Below the pieces are notes generated by a model that was given only the letters and a program-made list of their open reading frames with translations, was not told the DNA's origin and did no database searches. Positions 1-9,152 of a stretch of 64,000 bases of DNA are shown here, piece after piece. Within the stretch, counting starts at the first letter, position 1. The number at the start of each line of letters is the position of its first letter. The DNA is from Psychrobacter cibarius. Its GTDB lineage: Bacteria > Pseudomonadota > Gammaproteobacteria > Pseudomonadales > Moraxellaceae. The position numbers and the translations under genes were made by a program. The DNA is taken from assembly GCA_030686115.1 (NCBI GenBank), contig CP131612.1:930001-994000 (forward strand). The letters run 5' to 3'.

Positions 1-153
1 TTAGAGTGAAAAAAACCGCTAATCAGCTGTTTTGCTTAATTTTAATAACAGCCAGACGCCCCTAAATCAGCAAATTTGTGCTAAAATAGCTTCTTTAATT
101 GAACATTATTTTTAACAAAAACCGTATCACTATTTTCCTATTGTTTTGCACCT

Positions 154-183
154 TTGACAGTGCTTTTTTAGGGTCACTATTCT
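154..183 (+). promoter_or_regulatory. Candidate sigma-70 promoter of gyrA
   Basis: A TTGACA hexamer at 154-159 is followed after 18 bases by TATTCT at 178-183, about 100 bases upstream of the gyrA start. The -35 box is perfect and the -10 box keeps the key first, second and last bases. The spacing is one base longer than ideal. This is inferred from sequence only. Confidence 0.45.
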
Positions 184-188
184 GATAG

Positions 189-217
189 TAGCTGCGCATT
201 GATGCAGCTATATTTTT
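189..217 (+). promoter_or_regulatory. Hairpin in the gyrA leader
   Basis: TAGCTGC (189-195) and GCAGCTA (204-210) are perfect complements around an 8-base loop, and a T-rich stretch follows. If the promoter at 154-183 is used, this stem forms in the first bases of the transcript. It could act as a weak attenuator or a 5' stabilising stem; it is too short to call a true terminator. Confidence 0.3.
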
Positions 218-285
218 GTATAACCCATGAGTATCTTGAACAAACGTGTCAACATTAGAAAAACAATGTGAGTGAAGGAGTGTAT

Positions 286-3105
286 ATGAGCGAATCGGTC
301 AGTCCTATTGGCATCGTAGAGGAACTAAAGCAATCCTATCTGGATTATGCGATGAGCGTGATTGTCTCGCGTGCGCTGCCTGATGTGCGTGATGGGTTCA
401 AACCTGTACACCGCCGTGTGATGTACGCCATGCACGTGCTATCTAACGACTATAATAAGCCATATAAGAAGTCTGCACGTGTCGTCGGCGATGTCATTGG
501 TAAATATCACCCACATGGCGATAGTGCGGTCTATGATGCCATTGTGCGGATGGCGCAGGATTTTAGTTTGCGTTATCCGATGGTTGACGGTCAAGGTAAC
601 TTTGGTTCGATCGATGATGATCCTCCGGCTGCCATGCGTTATACCGAAGTACGTATGACCAAGCTGACGCATCAGATGCTTGCTGATTTAGACAAAGACA
701 CCGTTGATTGGGAAGACAACTACGATGGTTCTGAGCGTATGCCTAGCGTCATGCCAGCGCGTGTTCCAAACTTACTCATTAATGGTGCGACTGGTATTGC
801 TGTTGGTATGGCGACTAATATGGCGCCGCACAACCTGACAGAAGTGATTAATGCTTGTTTGGCTTATGCCGAAAACCCACAAGTATCAGCTGAAGAGTTG
901 ATGTCACACATCTCAGGTCCTGACTTTCCTACAGGCGGTATCATTTATGGTCGCGCTGGTATTTTAGATGCTTATCGCACGGGTAAAGGTCGTTTGCACA
1001 TCCGTGGTCGCTATCATATTGAAGCCATGAGTGATACGGGTGTCAACCGCGATCGTGAGCGTATTGTCTTTACCGAAGTACCTTATCAATCTAATAAAGC
1101 CAAAATGATTGAGCGTATCGCAGAGCTGGTACGTGATAAAAAGATTGAAGGTATTAGCGAGATTCGTGACGAGTCTGACAAAGATGGTATGCGTATCGCC
1201 ATTGATTTGCGTCGCGGCGAGACTGCTGAAGTCATCGTTAATAACTTGTTCTTGCAAACGCCGCTCGAATCAAGCTTTAGTATCAATATGGTGGCGCTCG
1301 ATAATGGTCAGCCTAAGCTACTAACTTTGCGTCAGCTGATTGCCGCCTTTGTACGTCATCGCCAAGAAGTGGTGACACGCCGTACGATTTATGAGCTGAA
1401 CAAAGCGCGCGTACGTGGTCATTTGCTCGAAGGTTTGACCGTTGCATTAGCCAATATCGACGAGATTATTGCAACGATTAAAGCCTCTGCAAACCGCGGT
1501 TTGGCACGTGAAAGCCTATTAAATAATACGTGGGGTTCAGGTAGCGTGGTGGCGATGCTTACTGCTGCTGGTAGTCAATCTGTGCGTCCTGACTATATCG
1601 AAGGCGAAGATCCTAAAGCACCATTTGGCTTGATTGAGGGCGAAGAACGTTATCGCTTATCACTTGAGCAGGTCAACGCGATTTTAGATATGCAGTTGCA
1701 TCGTCTAACGGGTCTTGAGCAAGACAAATTGACCGAAGAATACCAAGATTTGCTACGTGAAATCGCTCATTTAGAGTCTATTCTTGGTGATTTTGATAAG
1801 CTAATGACCATTATCTCCAATGAGATGATTGAGATTCGTGATAACTTTGGTGATGAGCGCCGTACCGATATTATTGACTCACGTACTGACTTTAACCGTG
1901 AAGATTTGATTCCTGAACAGACGGTTGTCATGACGGTCTCGCGTACTGGTTATGCAAAAACTCAGCCGATTGACGATTATGTCGCGCAAAAACGTGGCGG
2001 TAAAGGTAAGTCTGCAACCGCAATGAAAGAAGATGATGTGATTGATCATTTGGTTGTGACTTCAACGCACGCTACCGTATTGTGCTTCACGGATAGCGGT
2101 CGTGTCTTTAGCTTACGTGGTTTTGAAGTGCCGATTGCCAGTCGAGGTGCTCGCGGTCGTCCATTAGTGAATTTAATTGGCTTAAATCCTGATGAAACCG
2201 TCACTACGATACTACCGATTCCAAAAATAGTGGAAGAGCTATCGGTAAAAGGTGACGCATTAACAGATGATCTAATAGATGGGGATGATGATCTATTAGA
2301 CGACAGCACGCAAGCAGAGCCACCTTTTGTGTTCTTTGCAACCGCCAATGGTACGGTGAAGCGGGTAGAGCTTAAGCAGTTTGCCAATATTCGCTCGAAC
2401 GGTCTTATTGCAGTTGGGCTAGAAGAAGGCGATAAGCTGGTCAGCGCTCGTATTACTAATGGTAGCCAAGAAGTGATGTTATTTGCTTCAAGTGGTAAAG
2501 CCATTCGTTTTGATGAGAATGATGCTCGTGCGATGGGCCGTACTGCGAAAGGCGTCCGTGGTATGCGTCTGTCTGCTGAAGAATTTATCAAATCATTGGT
2601 AGTTATTGAAGATGATGTACGCGAAATCTTAATCGCTTGTGAAAACGGCTTTGGTAAACGTACATTCATTGATGAGTTCAATACGCAAAATCGTGGTGGT
2701 GGTGGTGTTATCGCTATCAAGACCAGTGAACGTAATGGTGCGCTAGTTCGTGCCACTAAGGTTGATCCTGAAGATGACATTATCCTAATCTCAGACAAAG
2801 GCACGTTAGTTCGTACACCAGTTGAGCATGTGGCCAGTTCTGGTCGTAATACGCAAGGTGTCACGCTGATTCGTCTATCAAAAGATGAGAAACTGGTTGC
2901 CATGGCGCGTGTCGAGCATGAAGAAAGCGATGATGAGCTGGTCGATGCTATGAGAGAAGACGGTACATTTGATGTAGAAGGTCAAGAGCAGATAGACATC
3001 GATGCGGCGACTGGCAACACAGCAACGAATGACGTTATGGATATTGCTACTGACAATGAATTAGATGTTGATAGTACAGACGGTGAAAACGCAGACGACG
3101 AATAA
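286..3105 (+). CDS. gyrA: DNA gyrase subunit A
   Basis: GyrA is the breakage-reunion subunit of type II topoisomerase; with GyrB it introduces negative supercoils using ATP. The product has 939 residues. The active-site tyrosine is in AAMRYTE (Y119). The quinolone-determining segment GDSAVYD carries S80 and D84 (E. coli S83 and D87), the residues of susceptible strains. The GyrA box of the wrapping domain is QKRGGKG (568-574). The last 60 or so residues form a very acidic tail. I chose ATG 286 because AAGGAG (275-280) lies five bases before it; an in-frame GTG at 268 has no such signal. It is monocistronic, ending in a strong terminator. Identification is certain. Confidence 0.98.
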   Translation: MSESVSPIGIVEELKQSYLDYAMSVIVSRALPDVRDGFKPVHRRVMYAMHVLSNDYNKPYKKSARVVGDVIGKYHPHGDSAVYDAIVRMAQDFSLRYPMVDGQGNFGSIDDDPPAAMRYTEVRMTKLTHQMLADLDKDTVDWEDNYDGSERMPSVMPARVPNLLINGATGIAVGMATNMAPHNLTEVINACLAYAENPQVSAEELMSHISGPDFPTGGIIYGRAGILDAYRTGKGRLHIRGRYHIEAMSDTGVNRDRERIVFTEVPYQSNKAKMIERIAELVRDKKIEGISEIRDESDKDGMRIAIDLRRGETAEVIVNNLFLQTPLESSFSINMVALDNGQPKLLTLRQLIAAFVRHRQEVVTRRTIYELNKARVRGHLLEGLTVALANIDEIIATIKASANRGLARESLLNNTWGSGSVVAMLTAAGSQSVRPDYIEGEDPKAPFGLIEGEERYRLSLEQVNAILDMQLHRLTGLEQDKLTEEYQDLLREIAHLESILGDFDKLMTIISNEMIEIRDNFGDERRTDIIDSRTDFNREDLIPEQTVVMTVSRTGYAKTQPIDDYVAQKRGGKGKSATAMKEDDVIDHLVVTSTHATVLCFTDSGRVFSLRGFEVPIASRGARGRPLVNLIGLNPDETVTTILPIPKIVEELSVKGDALTDDLIDGDDDLLDDSTQAEPPFVFFATANGTVKRVELKQFANIRSNGLIAVGLEEGDKLVSARITNGSQEVMLFASSGKAIRFDENDARAMGRTAKGVRGMRLSAEEFIKSLVVIEDDVREILIACENGFGKRTFIDEFNTQNRGGGGVIAIKTSERNGALVRATKVDPEDDIILISDKGTLVRTPVEHVASSGRNTQGVTLIRLSKDEKLVAMARVEHEESDDELVDAMREDGTFDVEGQEQIDIDAATGNTATNDVMDIATDNELDVDSTDGENADDE

Positions 3106-3154
3106 ATGTCTCAGTAGTTAGCTTTTTGATCTAGTCTTATATGATTGTTCTATA

Positions 3155-3194
3155 AAAAGCCTCTGACGTTATCGTCGGAGGCTTTTATTTTTTT
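3155..3194 (+). terminator. Rho-independent terminator of gyrA
   Basis: Arms AAAAGCCTCTGACG (3155-3168) and CGTCGGAGGCTTTT (3173-3186) pair over 14 bp with one G-U wobble and a TTAT loop, and run into ATTTTTTT. A near copy with the identical right arm sits at 4521-4560, before the second transporter gene. Confidence 0.93.
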
Positions 3195-3292
3195 CTGTAT
3201 GTCATCTATTTTTAGAGTCTGCCTTTAAGTTTCTGCTGCTCTAATTTTTTATAAATAATGCCCATAAAGTTCTATTTTTTAAGGCTGTTGTT

Positions 3293-4363
3293 ATGCTCTC
3301 GACCAATCAAACTTTTCAAGGAACCCTTGCTTCGATATCATCGAGTTTTTTATTTTCGATGATGTTTGTGTTTGGGCTTTTTATGCTGCCTTTGACAGGT
3401 ACGCAGGTAGCCTCATGGCGCGTGCTCATGATGCTGCTAAGTTTGCTATTGTTGGTCAGTTTTACCAAGCAATGGCAACATGTTTTTGATTATTTGAAAA
3501 CCTTAAAAACTCCGAAAGAGTGGCTGATATTTATTTTGCCCACACCGATTTTGGGTGGTCAAATTTGGCTATTTATGTGGGCACCGGTCAATGGCTTTGG
3601 TCTGGATGTCACCTTGGGCTATTTTCTGTTACCGCTGGTGATGATTGTACTTGGTCGATTTTTTTATCACGAGCATATGAGTGCGTTGCAGTGGGTGGCC
3701 GCGCTATGTGCAGCCTTAGGTATTGGCTATGATATCTTTCAATATGGCTCAGTATCTTGGGTAACGTTGTTTGTGTGCTTGGGCTATCCACCCTATTATC
3801 TATTGCGGCGTAAACTGGCTGTGCCGCCTATCACAGGGCTGTTGTCTGATTTGGCTTTGTTAACGCCAGTGGTGCTCATTATGTTGTATTTTAGCGGCGG
3901 CTTTAGTACGGCAGCACAGGACATCAAGTTCTGGTATTTATTACCACTGCTAGGAGCCTTTAGTGCGCTGGCGATGTCCTTAACCATGATTGCCAGTAGC
4001 AAATTACCCGTGTCATTATTTGGGGCATTAAGCTATGTCGAGCCTATGCTGCTGTTTGTTTTATCCATCACTATTCTAAGTCAAAGCCTCGATGAGGGCG
4101 GCTCTTTATTCATGTATGGTATGGTAAGTTTGGCGTTACTGGTGATGATTGCTGATAGTATAAAAGGTTATCTTAAGCGCCGCCGTGACAATCATTTGCA
4201 TGGCTATAGAGAGCCACAAGTGGGCGGGTTTCCGCCGCGTCGTCGTTTCATAGATCAGCGTATCGATGGAGTTTTAACCGCGCATCGTTTTCGCAAGATT
4301 CGGCGCTATCAAAAAAAGATGGATAGAATACAGCAAAAAATCGAGCAGCTGAGTGTAAAATAA
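3293..4363 (+). CDS. RarD-like DMT (EamA) transporter, copy 1
   Basis: This is a 356-residue polytopic inner-membrane protein with about ten hydrophobic helices. Conserved stretches such as the segment around LGYFLLPLVMIVLGRFF, and the LLRRKLAVPP region, resemble the RarD branch of the drug/metabolite transporter superfamily. The substrate cannot be told from sequence. Residues from about 300 on form a strongly basic, Arg/Lys-rich cytoplasmic tail of about 60 residues ending in a probable short coiled coil; usual RarD proteins (about 300 residues) lack this. The start ATG has a weak AAGG about eight bases upstream. It is a tandem paralog of the next gene and is isolated by terminators on both sides. 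Confidence 0.8.
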   Translation: MLSTNQTFQGTLASISSSFLFSMMFVFGLFMLPLTGTQVASWRVLMMLLSLLLLVSFTKQWQHVFDYLKTLKTPKEWLIFILPTPILGGQIWLFMWAPVNGFGLDVTLGYFLLPLVMIVLGRFFYHEHMSALQWVAALCAALGIGYDIFQYGSVSWVTLFVCLGYPPYYLLRRKLAVPPITGLLSDLALLTPVVLIMLYFSGGFSTAAQDIKFWYLLPLLGAFSALAMSLTMIASSKLPVSLFGALSYVEPMLLFVLSITILSQSLDEGGSLFMYGMVSLALLVMIADSIKGYLKRRRDNHLHGYREPQVGGFPPRRRFIDQRIDGVLTAHRFRKIRRYQKKMDRIQQKIEQLSVK

Positions 4364-4520
4364 GCCGATGAATGGGTAGGTGAACGCTTTAGTGAAGCAG
4401 GTGTATTGCTTATCTATTCTGACTTTGACATAATACCGACCACAAGATAAACACGATATATTCCAAGTATTTATCTCAATCTTATATGATTATGTTGTAG
4501 ATAACAGAGTTTATAGATCA

Positions 4521-4560
4521 AAAAGCCTTCGACGTCCGCGTCGGAGGCTTTTGTTTTTTT
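4521..4560 (+). terminator. Rho-independent terminator of transporter copy 1
   Basis: Arms AAAAGCCTTCGACG (4521-4534) and CGTCGGAGGCTTTT (4539-4552) pair over 14 bp with one G-U wobble and a TCCG loop, followed by GTTTTTTT. The right arm is identical to that of the gyrA terminator. Confidence 0.92.
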
Positions 4561-4604
4561 CTAAAATTGCCAAGGACGTGCGCTCATTTTTCAAGGTTGT
4601 CGTT

Positions 4605-5675
4605 ATGCTTACCACGAATCAAACGTCGCAAGGTACCATCGCTGCAGTGGCAGCAAATTTTTTATATTCATTGCTATTCTTATTTGGTCTATTGATGCAG
4701 CCGTTGTCAGGGACGCAAGTCGCTTCTTGGCGCGTACTGATGATGCTATTGAGTCTGGTGCTGCTGATTAGTGTGCTTAAGCAGTGGCAGCATATTTTTG
4801 ATTATCTCAAAACCCTAAAGTCGCCCAAAGAATGGTTTTTATTTATCATACCCACACCAATATTGGGCGCGCAAATCTGGATATTTATGTGGGCACCTGT
4901 CAATGATTTGGGGCTTGAGGTGACACTGGGTTACTTTTTATATCCAATGATTATGATTATGGTTGGTCGGTTTTTTTATAACGAAGACATGAGCTTGTTA
5001 CAATGGATTGCCACCATTTGCGCAGGCGCAGGTATTGCCTATGATGTCTTTCAGTACGGCAGTATTTCTTGGGCGACTTTATTTGTTTGCTTGGGTTATC
5101 CGCCCTATTATCTACTGCGTCGTAAATTGGCAGTGCCGCCGATTACAGGGCTTATCTCTGACCTTGTTTTATTGACGCCGGTGGTGTTGATTGCTTTATA
5201 TCTCAATGGCGGGTTTGCGCTGGCGATATCTACCGATAAGTTTTGGTATCTGTTGCCACTATTAGGCATTATCAGTACGGCTGCGATGTCATTGACCATG
5301 GTTGCCAGCCAAAAGCTGCCCGTCTCATTATTTGGCACTTTATGCTACCTTGAGCCGATATTTTTATTTATATTTTCCATCACGATTTTGCATCAAAGTA
5401 TCGATGAGGGCGGCTCTTTATTTATGTACGGCATGATTTTTGTCGCGTTGTTGATGATGATTGTGGATAGTGCGCTTGGTTACTTGGCGCGTAAGCGTGA
5501 TGACCGTTTGCATGGTTATAATGAGCCACAAGTGGGTAGCTTCCCACCACGTCGCCGTCTGAAAAACCGCCGTATTAAAGGTGTATTAACCGCGCATCGT
5601 TTCCGTAAAATTAGAAAGTATCAGCAAAAAATACATAAGATGACACGCAAAATTGAAGAGCTGCATTCAAAGTAG
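4605..5675 (+). CDS. RarD-like DMT (EamA) transporter, copy 2
   Basis: A 356-residue protein, exactly the same length as the preceding gene's product and visibly similar along its whole length, including PPYYLLRRKLAVPPITGL and the basic tail ending RKIRKYQQKIHKMTRKIEEL. It has about ten membrane helices of the RarD/EamA type; the substrate is unknown. I use ATG 4605 because it aligns with the start of copy 1; the in-frame TTG at 4551 lies inside the terminator stem and would add 18 residues absent from the paralog. Keeping two equal-length, intact copies suggests both are under selection, perhaps with different substrates or dosage. Confidence 0.8.
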   Translation: MLTTNQTSQGTIAAVAANFLYSLLFLFGLLMQPLSGTQVASWRVLMMLLSLVLLISVLKQWQHIFDYLKTLKSPKEWFLFIIPTPILGAQIWIFMWAPVNDLGLEVTLGYFLYPMIMIMVGRFFYNEDMSLLQWIATICAGAGIAYDVFQYGSISWATLFVCLGYPPYYLLRRKLAVPPITGLISDLVLLTPVVLIALYLNGGFALAISTDKFWYLLPLLGIISTAAMSLTMVASQKLPVSLFGTLCYLEPIFLFIFSITILHQSIDEGGSLFMYGMIFVALLMMIVDSALGYLARKRDDRLHGYNEPQVGSFPPRRRLKNRRIKGVLTAHRFRKIRKYQQKIHKMTRKIEELHSK

Positions 5676-5890
5676 CACCTGCCAGCAAGTCGATATAGAC
5701 CTGACTTAGCGGGCAATGTTTTTCGTCATTACTCTACACAGTTTCTGTGTTAAAGAGGCATTAATTACGCTATTATCGATAGCATTGCTGCCACGCTTAA
5801 CAACGTTTACTAATAGAATGCGTGGCACCAACTATACATATTATGACTTATTCATACGATAACTTATTCACATTATAACTAGGATGGTTT

Positions 5891-6559
5891 ATGTTACACC
5901 TTCATCATTTAGCAAATTCGCGCTCATTTCGTATTATTTGGCTGTTAGAGGAGCTTGGCGTCGATTATCAATTGACTTGCTATAAGCGCAATAAAGCATA
6001 CCGTGCGCCTGACAGTTTAAAAAAAATACATCCGCTCGGTCATGCACCCATGTTAGAAGTAAATGACCGTGTGCTCATCGAATCAGGTTTTATTATTGAG
6101 TACTTGTTGAAGCATTATGATAGTGAGAAACAGTTCAAGCCTGCGGATGATAATGAAGCGGCGTGGGAGGCTTACACGTTTTGGTTGCATTTCGCTGAAG
6201 CATCAGTGATGCCGCCATTGGTCATGCGTTTGGTATTTACCAAAGTGGTTGAGCAGTCGCCCATGCTCATCAAGCCTGTGAGCAAAAGCATCCGCAACCA
6301 AGTCGAAAAAAATATGATAAGCAAAAGTCTGGATGCTATATTGGCGATGATGGAGCAGCATTTGCAAGACAATCATTGGTTTGCAGGGGCCGAATTTAGT
6401 GCTGCTGATATCCAAATGCATCTTGCGGTTGTAGGTGCTAATGCTGGTACAGGATTAGATAGCAGTAAATATGCCAATATCTTAATTTGGCTAAAACGCT
6501 GTGCAGAGCGTGATGCCTTTAAGCGTGCAGAAGAAAAGGGTGGTCGTTTGAAGTTCTAA
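5891..6559 (+). CDS. Glutathione S-transferase family protein
   Basis: A 222-residue cytosolic protein of normal GST length. The N-terminal thioredoxin-like domain (about 1-80) includes LEELGVDYQL and the glutathione gamma-glutamyl contact ESGFII (the ESxAI-type motif). The all-helical C-terminal domain (about 90-215) contains the N-capping region FSAADIQM. The family conjugates glutathione to electrophiles or reduces peroxides; the exact substrate is unknown. The start has AGGA about eight bases upstream. It stands alone, followed by a terminator. Confidence 0.9.
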   Translation: MLHLHHLANSRSFRIIWLLEELGVDYQLTCYKRNKAYRAPDSLKKIHPLGHAPMLEVNDRVLIESGFIIEYLLKHYDSEKQFKPADDNEAAWEAYTFWLHFAEASVMPPLVMRLVFTKVVEQSPMLIKPVSKSIRNQVEKNMISKSLDAILAMMEQHLQDNHWFAGAEFSAADIQMHLAVVGANAGTGLDSSKYANILIWLKRCAERDAFKRAEEKGGRLKF

Positions 6560-6606
6560 AAGCGGCGCATTTAATCGTTCATAAATGACTGATTTGATAT
6601 TAAAAC

Positions 6607-6642
6607 GAAGGGTTTTGTTTATTCATAGACAAAACCTTTTTT
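6607..6642 (+). terminator. Terminator after the GST gene
   Basis: AGGGTTTTGT (6610-6619) and ACAAAACCTTTTTT (6629-6642) form a stem-loop with a T run. It lies only about ten bases before the next start codon, so it may also modulate entry into the small gene downstream. Confidence 0.65.
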
Positions 6643-6652
6643 AGGATAAGAA

Positions 6653-6922
6653 ATGACAGACTTAAATAAATCGCATAACAAGCATACTGATACTGATACT
6701 GGCATTGCTGCTAAGCCTGCGCTTGATACTACTGCTGACAATGTGAACCATCAGCAGGTATCCATTAAAGCATGGTCACAAAAATTGCTCGTAGTGATTC
6801 TATGTATTGCCAGCTTTTATGGCGGCTGGAAATCTTATGAGTCCAATATGGTCAGTGAATGTACGGCCAATGGTGGGCAGATGGTTGCAGCGCAAAAAAC
6901 CATGATGTGCCAATTGTCATAG
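6653..6922 (+). CDS. Small single-pass membrane protein, function unknown
   Basis: I do not recognise a family. The 89-residue product has a polar N-terminal half (about 1-38, Asp/Thr/His/Asn-rich), one hydrophobic helix at about 43-60 (core LLVVILCIASFYGGW), and a short tail with two cysteines (in SECTANGG and MMCQLS) that could form a disulfide if the tail is periplasmic. AGGATAAGAA precedes the ATG, so translation is likely. It lies 32 bases upstream of the RNase Z gene on the same strand and may be cotranscribed with it; no functional link is evident. Confidence 0.65.
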   Translation: MTDLNKSHNKHTDTDTGIAAKPALDTTADNVNHQQVSIKAWSQKLLVVILCIASFYGGWKSYESNMVSECTANGGQMVAAQKTMMCQLS

Positions 6923-6954
6923 CAGATAAGTATCATGTGTAAGAGAGGTAATCT

Positions 6955-8082
6955 ATGTTGAAGCTGACTTTTTTGGGTACCTCTGCTGGTGTGCCAACCA
7001 AACAGCGTAATGTGACCGCACTGGCGATTGAATGTCTGAATCCTTATTTATCTGGCGCCCAGCAAGTCAATCAACCACAGAATATCAATCAAAATAAAAA
7101 ATCGCGTCCATGGCTACTGATTGATTGCGGTGAAGGCACGCAGCAGCAGCTATTGCATACCAAGCTTTCTTTGCATCAGCTCCAAGCGATTTGTATTACC
7201 CATGTGCATGGCGATCATTGTTATGGTCTGCCAGGACTATTAGCGAGTGCCGCCATGTCAGGACGCCGTGAGCCATTGACGCTTATTGCCCCAAAAGCAA
7301 TCAAGACATTGCTCGAAGCCATTACCTTAACCACGGAATTGTATTTACCCTTTGCTCTCAATTTTGTAGCCATTGAAGAGGTACTGTCTGAGCAAAGTGA
7401 TACAAACAAGGTGAATATCCTATTAAGTGACCAGCATCAGCTTGATATCGATATCACGGCGCTGTCACATCGGGTTGCTTCTCATGCATTTGGTATCACG
7501 CAGACTATCCATCATCGCACGCTTGATACGGATAAACTGCTAGCGCAAGGTATTCCTGCAAGCGCGCTATGGGGTAAATTGCAACAAGGTCATGACGTTA
7601 TTACTGAAGAGGGTCAGCAGTTATGTGCAGGTGATTATGTCAATGATGACCTATCACGAACGCGAGTAGTGGTGGCTGGTGATAACGATACGCCAGCGTC
7701 TCTCACTGCGGCGTTGGTTGATACGGATTTATTGGTGCATGAAGCGACATATACGCACGAGGTATTGACTAAAATTCAAGGCAAAAATCCAGAGTTTGAT
7801 CCAATGCATAGTAGTGCGCAATCGGTGGCGGGTTTTGTGGAAAAAAGTGGTGTAAACAATCTAATATTGACCCATTTTAGCGCGCGTTATCAGGGTTTTG
7901 ATAATCCTAATAGCAAAACGCCAAATATGGCATACATTCGTTTAGATGCTCAGAGCGTTTACAAAGGTAATCTATGGTTAGCCGCAGATTTTGACCAATA
8001 CATGGTCGATGGTGCCGTTGATTTGGCAGATATTAACGAAAATAACCGCGTACAATATGTGGGTTCTGCACGCGGTCGTTAA
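6955..8082 (+). CDS. rnz: Ribonuclease Z (tRNA 3' endonuclease)
   Basis: A metallo-beta-lactamase-fold zinc phosphodiesterase that cleaves the 3' trailer of tRNA precursors lacking an encoded CCA. Visible motifs are the N-terminal LGTSAGVPT, DCGEGTQQQL, the zinc motif HVHGDH with HCYGLPG, the metal-bridging aspartate in GDNDTPA, HEATY, and LTHFSARY near the C terminus. At 375 residues it is longer than the usual short form (about 305) because of a polar insert at about 28-45 and a C-terminal extension. GAGAGG precedes the start. The one tRNA gene in this window encodes CCA, so it would not need this enzyme for CCA addition. Confidence 0.93.
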   Translation: MLKLTFLGTSAGVPTKQRNVTALAIECLNPYLSGAQQVNQPQNINQNKKSRPWLLIDCGEGTQQQLLHTKLSLHQLQAICITHVHGDHCYGLPGLLASAAMSGRREPLTLIAPKAIKTLLEAITLTTELYLPFALNFVAIEEVLSEQSDTNKVNILLSDQHQLDIDITALSHRVASHAFGITQTIHHRTLDTDKLLAQGIPASALWGKLQQGHDVITEEGQQLCAGDYVNDDLSRTRVVVAGDNDTPASLTAALVDTDLLVHEATYTHEVLTKIQGKNPEFDPMHSSAQSVAGFVEKSGVNNLILTHFSARYQGFDNPNSKTPNMAYIRLDAQSVYKGNLWLAADFDQYMVDGAVDLADINENNRVQYVGSARGR

Positions 8083-8121
8083 GCACTGAGCGTCATCATA
8101 AACATAACTTTTAATTAAGCT

Positions 8122-9087
8122 TTACGATGGACTGTCTTCAGCTGCTAATCGTGTCTGTCCTATCCAGTAGCGGCTAAACTGATACGCCACTCGTCCTGAA
8201 CGTCCACCGCGCTCTGATGCCCAGCGCAACGCTGCTGCTCTGATGTTATCAGGTAGTGTCTTATTTTTTTCTTCATTATTACTTTCTTTAACGTCATTAG
8301 CATTATCTAGATGGCGGTTTAGCGAAAGTGATAAATAATGGCGCACGATGTGCAAATAGGTGTTTTGATCCATTGGATGAAAGGACAACCAAAGCCCAAA
8401 GCGATCAGACAGCGATACCGTCTCATCAATGGTTTCATAAGGATTGACCTCATCGGTTTGACCATTATAAATATTGACATTGTCTTTCATTAGCTGAGGC
8501 AATAGATGACGGCGATTACTGGTCGCATAAACCAATAACTTGTCTTGCTCTGAGTCTAGCGATCCGTCCAATACGCTTTTTAACGTCCGATAACTCTCGT
8601 CTTGACCATTAAATGCTAAGTCATCACAGTACACCACATAGTGACAACCACACTCGGTCGGCAGTGCATTAATGGCGGCGCGTATCTTATCAAGCACTCG
8701 CAGGTCATCACGGGCAATTTCAATAATGCGTAACCCCTCACTATGATAGGCTTGTAGCAATGCCCGAATCAGCGATGATTTGCCAGCACCACGTGTCCCT
8801 GTCATCAAGACATGATTGGCAGGATAGCCCTTTAGAAATTGTCGTGTGTTTTGTACCAGTTTTGCCTTTTGGGTATCGATACCGTGCAAGTCGTCTAAAC
8901 TTAAAAATAAGTTCACTGCCAATGGCTCCAAATGTCCATTATGACCACCGACCCAGCGATAGGCCAACTGTGCAGGATCAATCTCGATAGTGGGCGTGAC
9001 TTGCTCTTGTAGATACTGTCCGAGTAAATCCAATAAATGGTCGGGTAGGGCGTAATTCGTAACAGGCTTAGTGGATTGGGGCATCAT
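8122..9087 (-). CDS. DUF815 family P-loop ATPase
   Basis: A 321-residue cytosolic AAA-like ATPase of the DUF815 family, a widespread group of unknown role. Walker A is GTRGAGKSS (97-105), Walker B is VVYCDDLAF (151-159), and the C-terminal SERGGRSGRVAYQFSRYW segment supplies arginines typical of a sensor or lid. Family members typically carry the LAYRWVGGHNGHLEPL-type segment seen at 41-56. The gene converges with rnz and its start is only 23 to 65 bases from the divergent kinase gene, so the two share a promoter region. The ATG has no strong ribosome site. Confidence 0.85.
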   Translation of the reverse strand: MMPQSTKPVTNYALPDHLLDLLGQYLQEQVTPTIEIDPAQLAYRWVGGHNGHLEPLAVNLFLSLDDLHGIDTQKAKLVQNTRQFLKGYPANHVLMTGTRGAGKSSLIRALLQAYHSEGLRIIEIARDDLRVLDKIRAAINALPTECGCHYVVYCDDLAFNGQDESYRTLKSVLDGSLDSEQDKLLVYATSNRRHLLPQLMKDNVNIYNGQTDEVNPYETIDETVSLSDRFGLWLSFHPMDQNTYLHIVRHYLSLSLNRHLDNANDVKESNNEEKNKTLPDNIRAAALRWASERGGRSGRVAYQFSRYWIGQTRLAAEDSPS

Positions 9088-9152
9088 ACTTAGTCGCTCA
9101 TAAAATTAAAATGACGTTCGGCATACTAGCTATATCGAGGTATCACTTTACC

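Larger units (their letters stand above)
3135..5675 (+). repeat. Tandem duplication: terminator plus transporter gene, two diverged copies
   Basis: Copy one spans about 3135-4363 and copy two about 4480-5675. Each starts with TCTTATATGATT (3135, 4480), then a terminator with right arm CGTCGGAGGCTTTT and a T run, then a 356-codon RarD-like gene. The segment just before each ATG also matches (TTTTTAAGGCTGTTGTT against TTTTTCAAGGTTGTCGTT). The intergenic part of copy two has an extra 20 bases or so between the first block and the stem. The duplication therefore seems to have included the end region of gyrA. No third hairpin follows the second gene. Confidence 0.75.

Noticed and set aside
2046..2903. 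A 285-codon open frame on the minus strand inside gyrA
   Set aside because: It is an antisense shadow of the gyrA coding frame, Ser/Arg/Thr-rich with no ribosome site and no recognisable domain.
4551..4604. An 18-codon N-terminal extension of the second transporter from a TTG start
   Set aside because: The TTG lies inside the terminator stem, and the paralog begins at the position matching ATG 4605.
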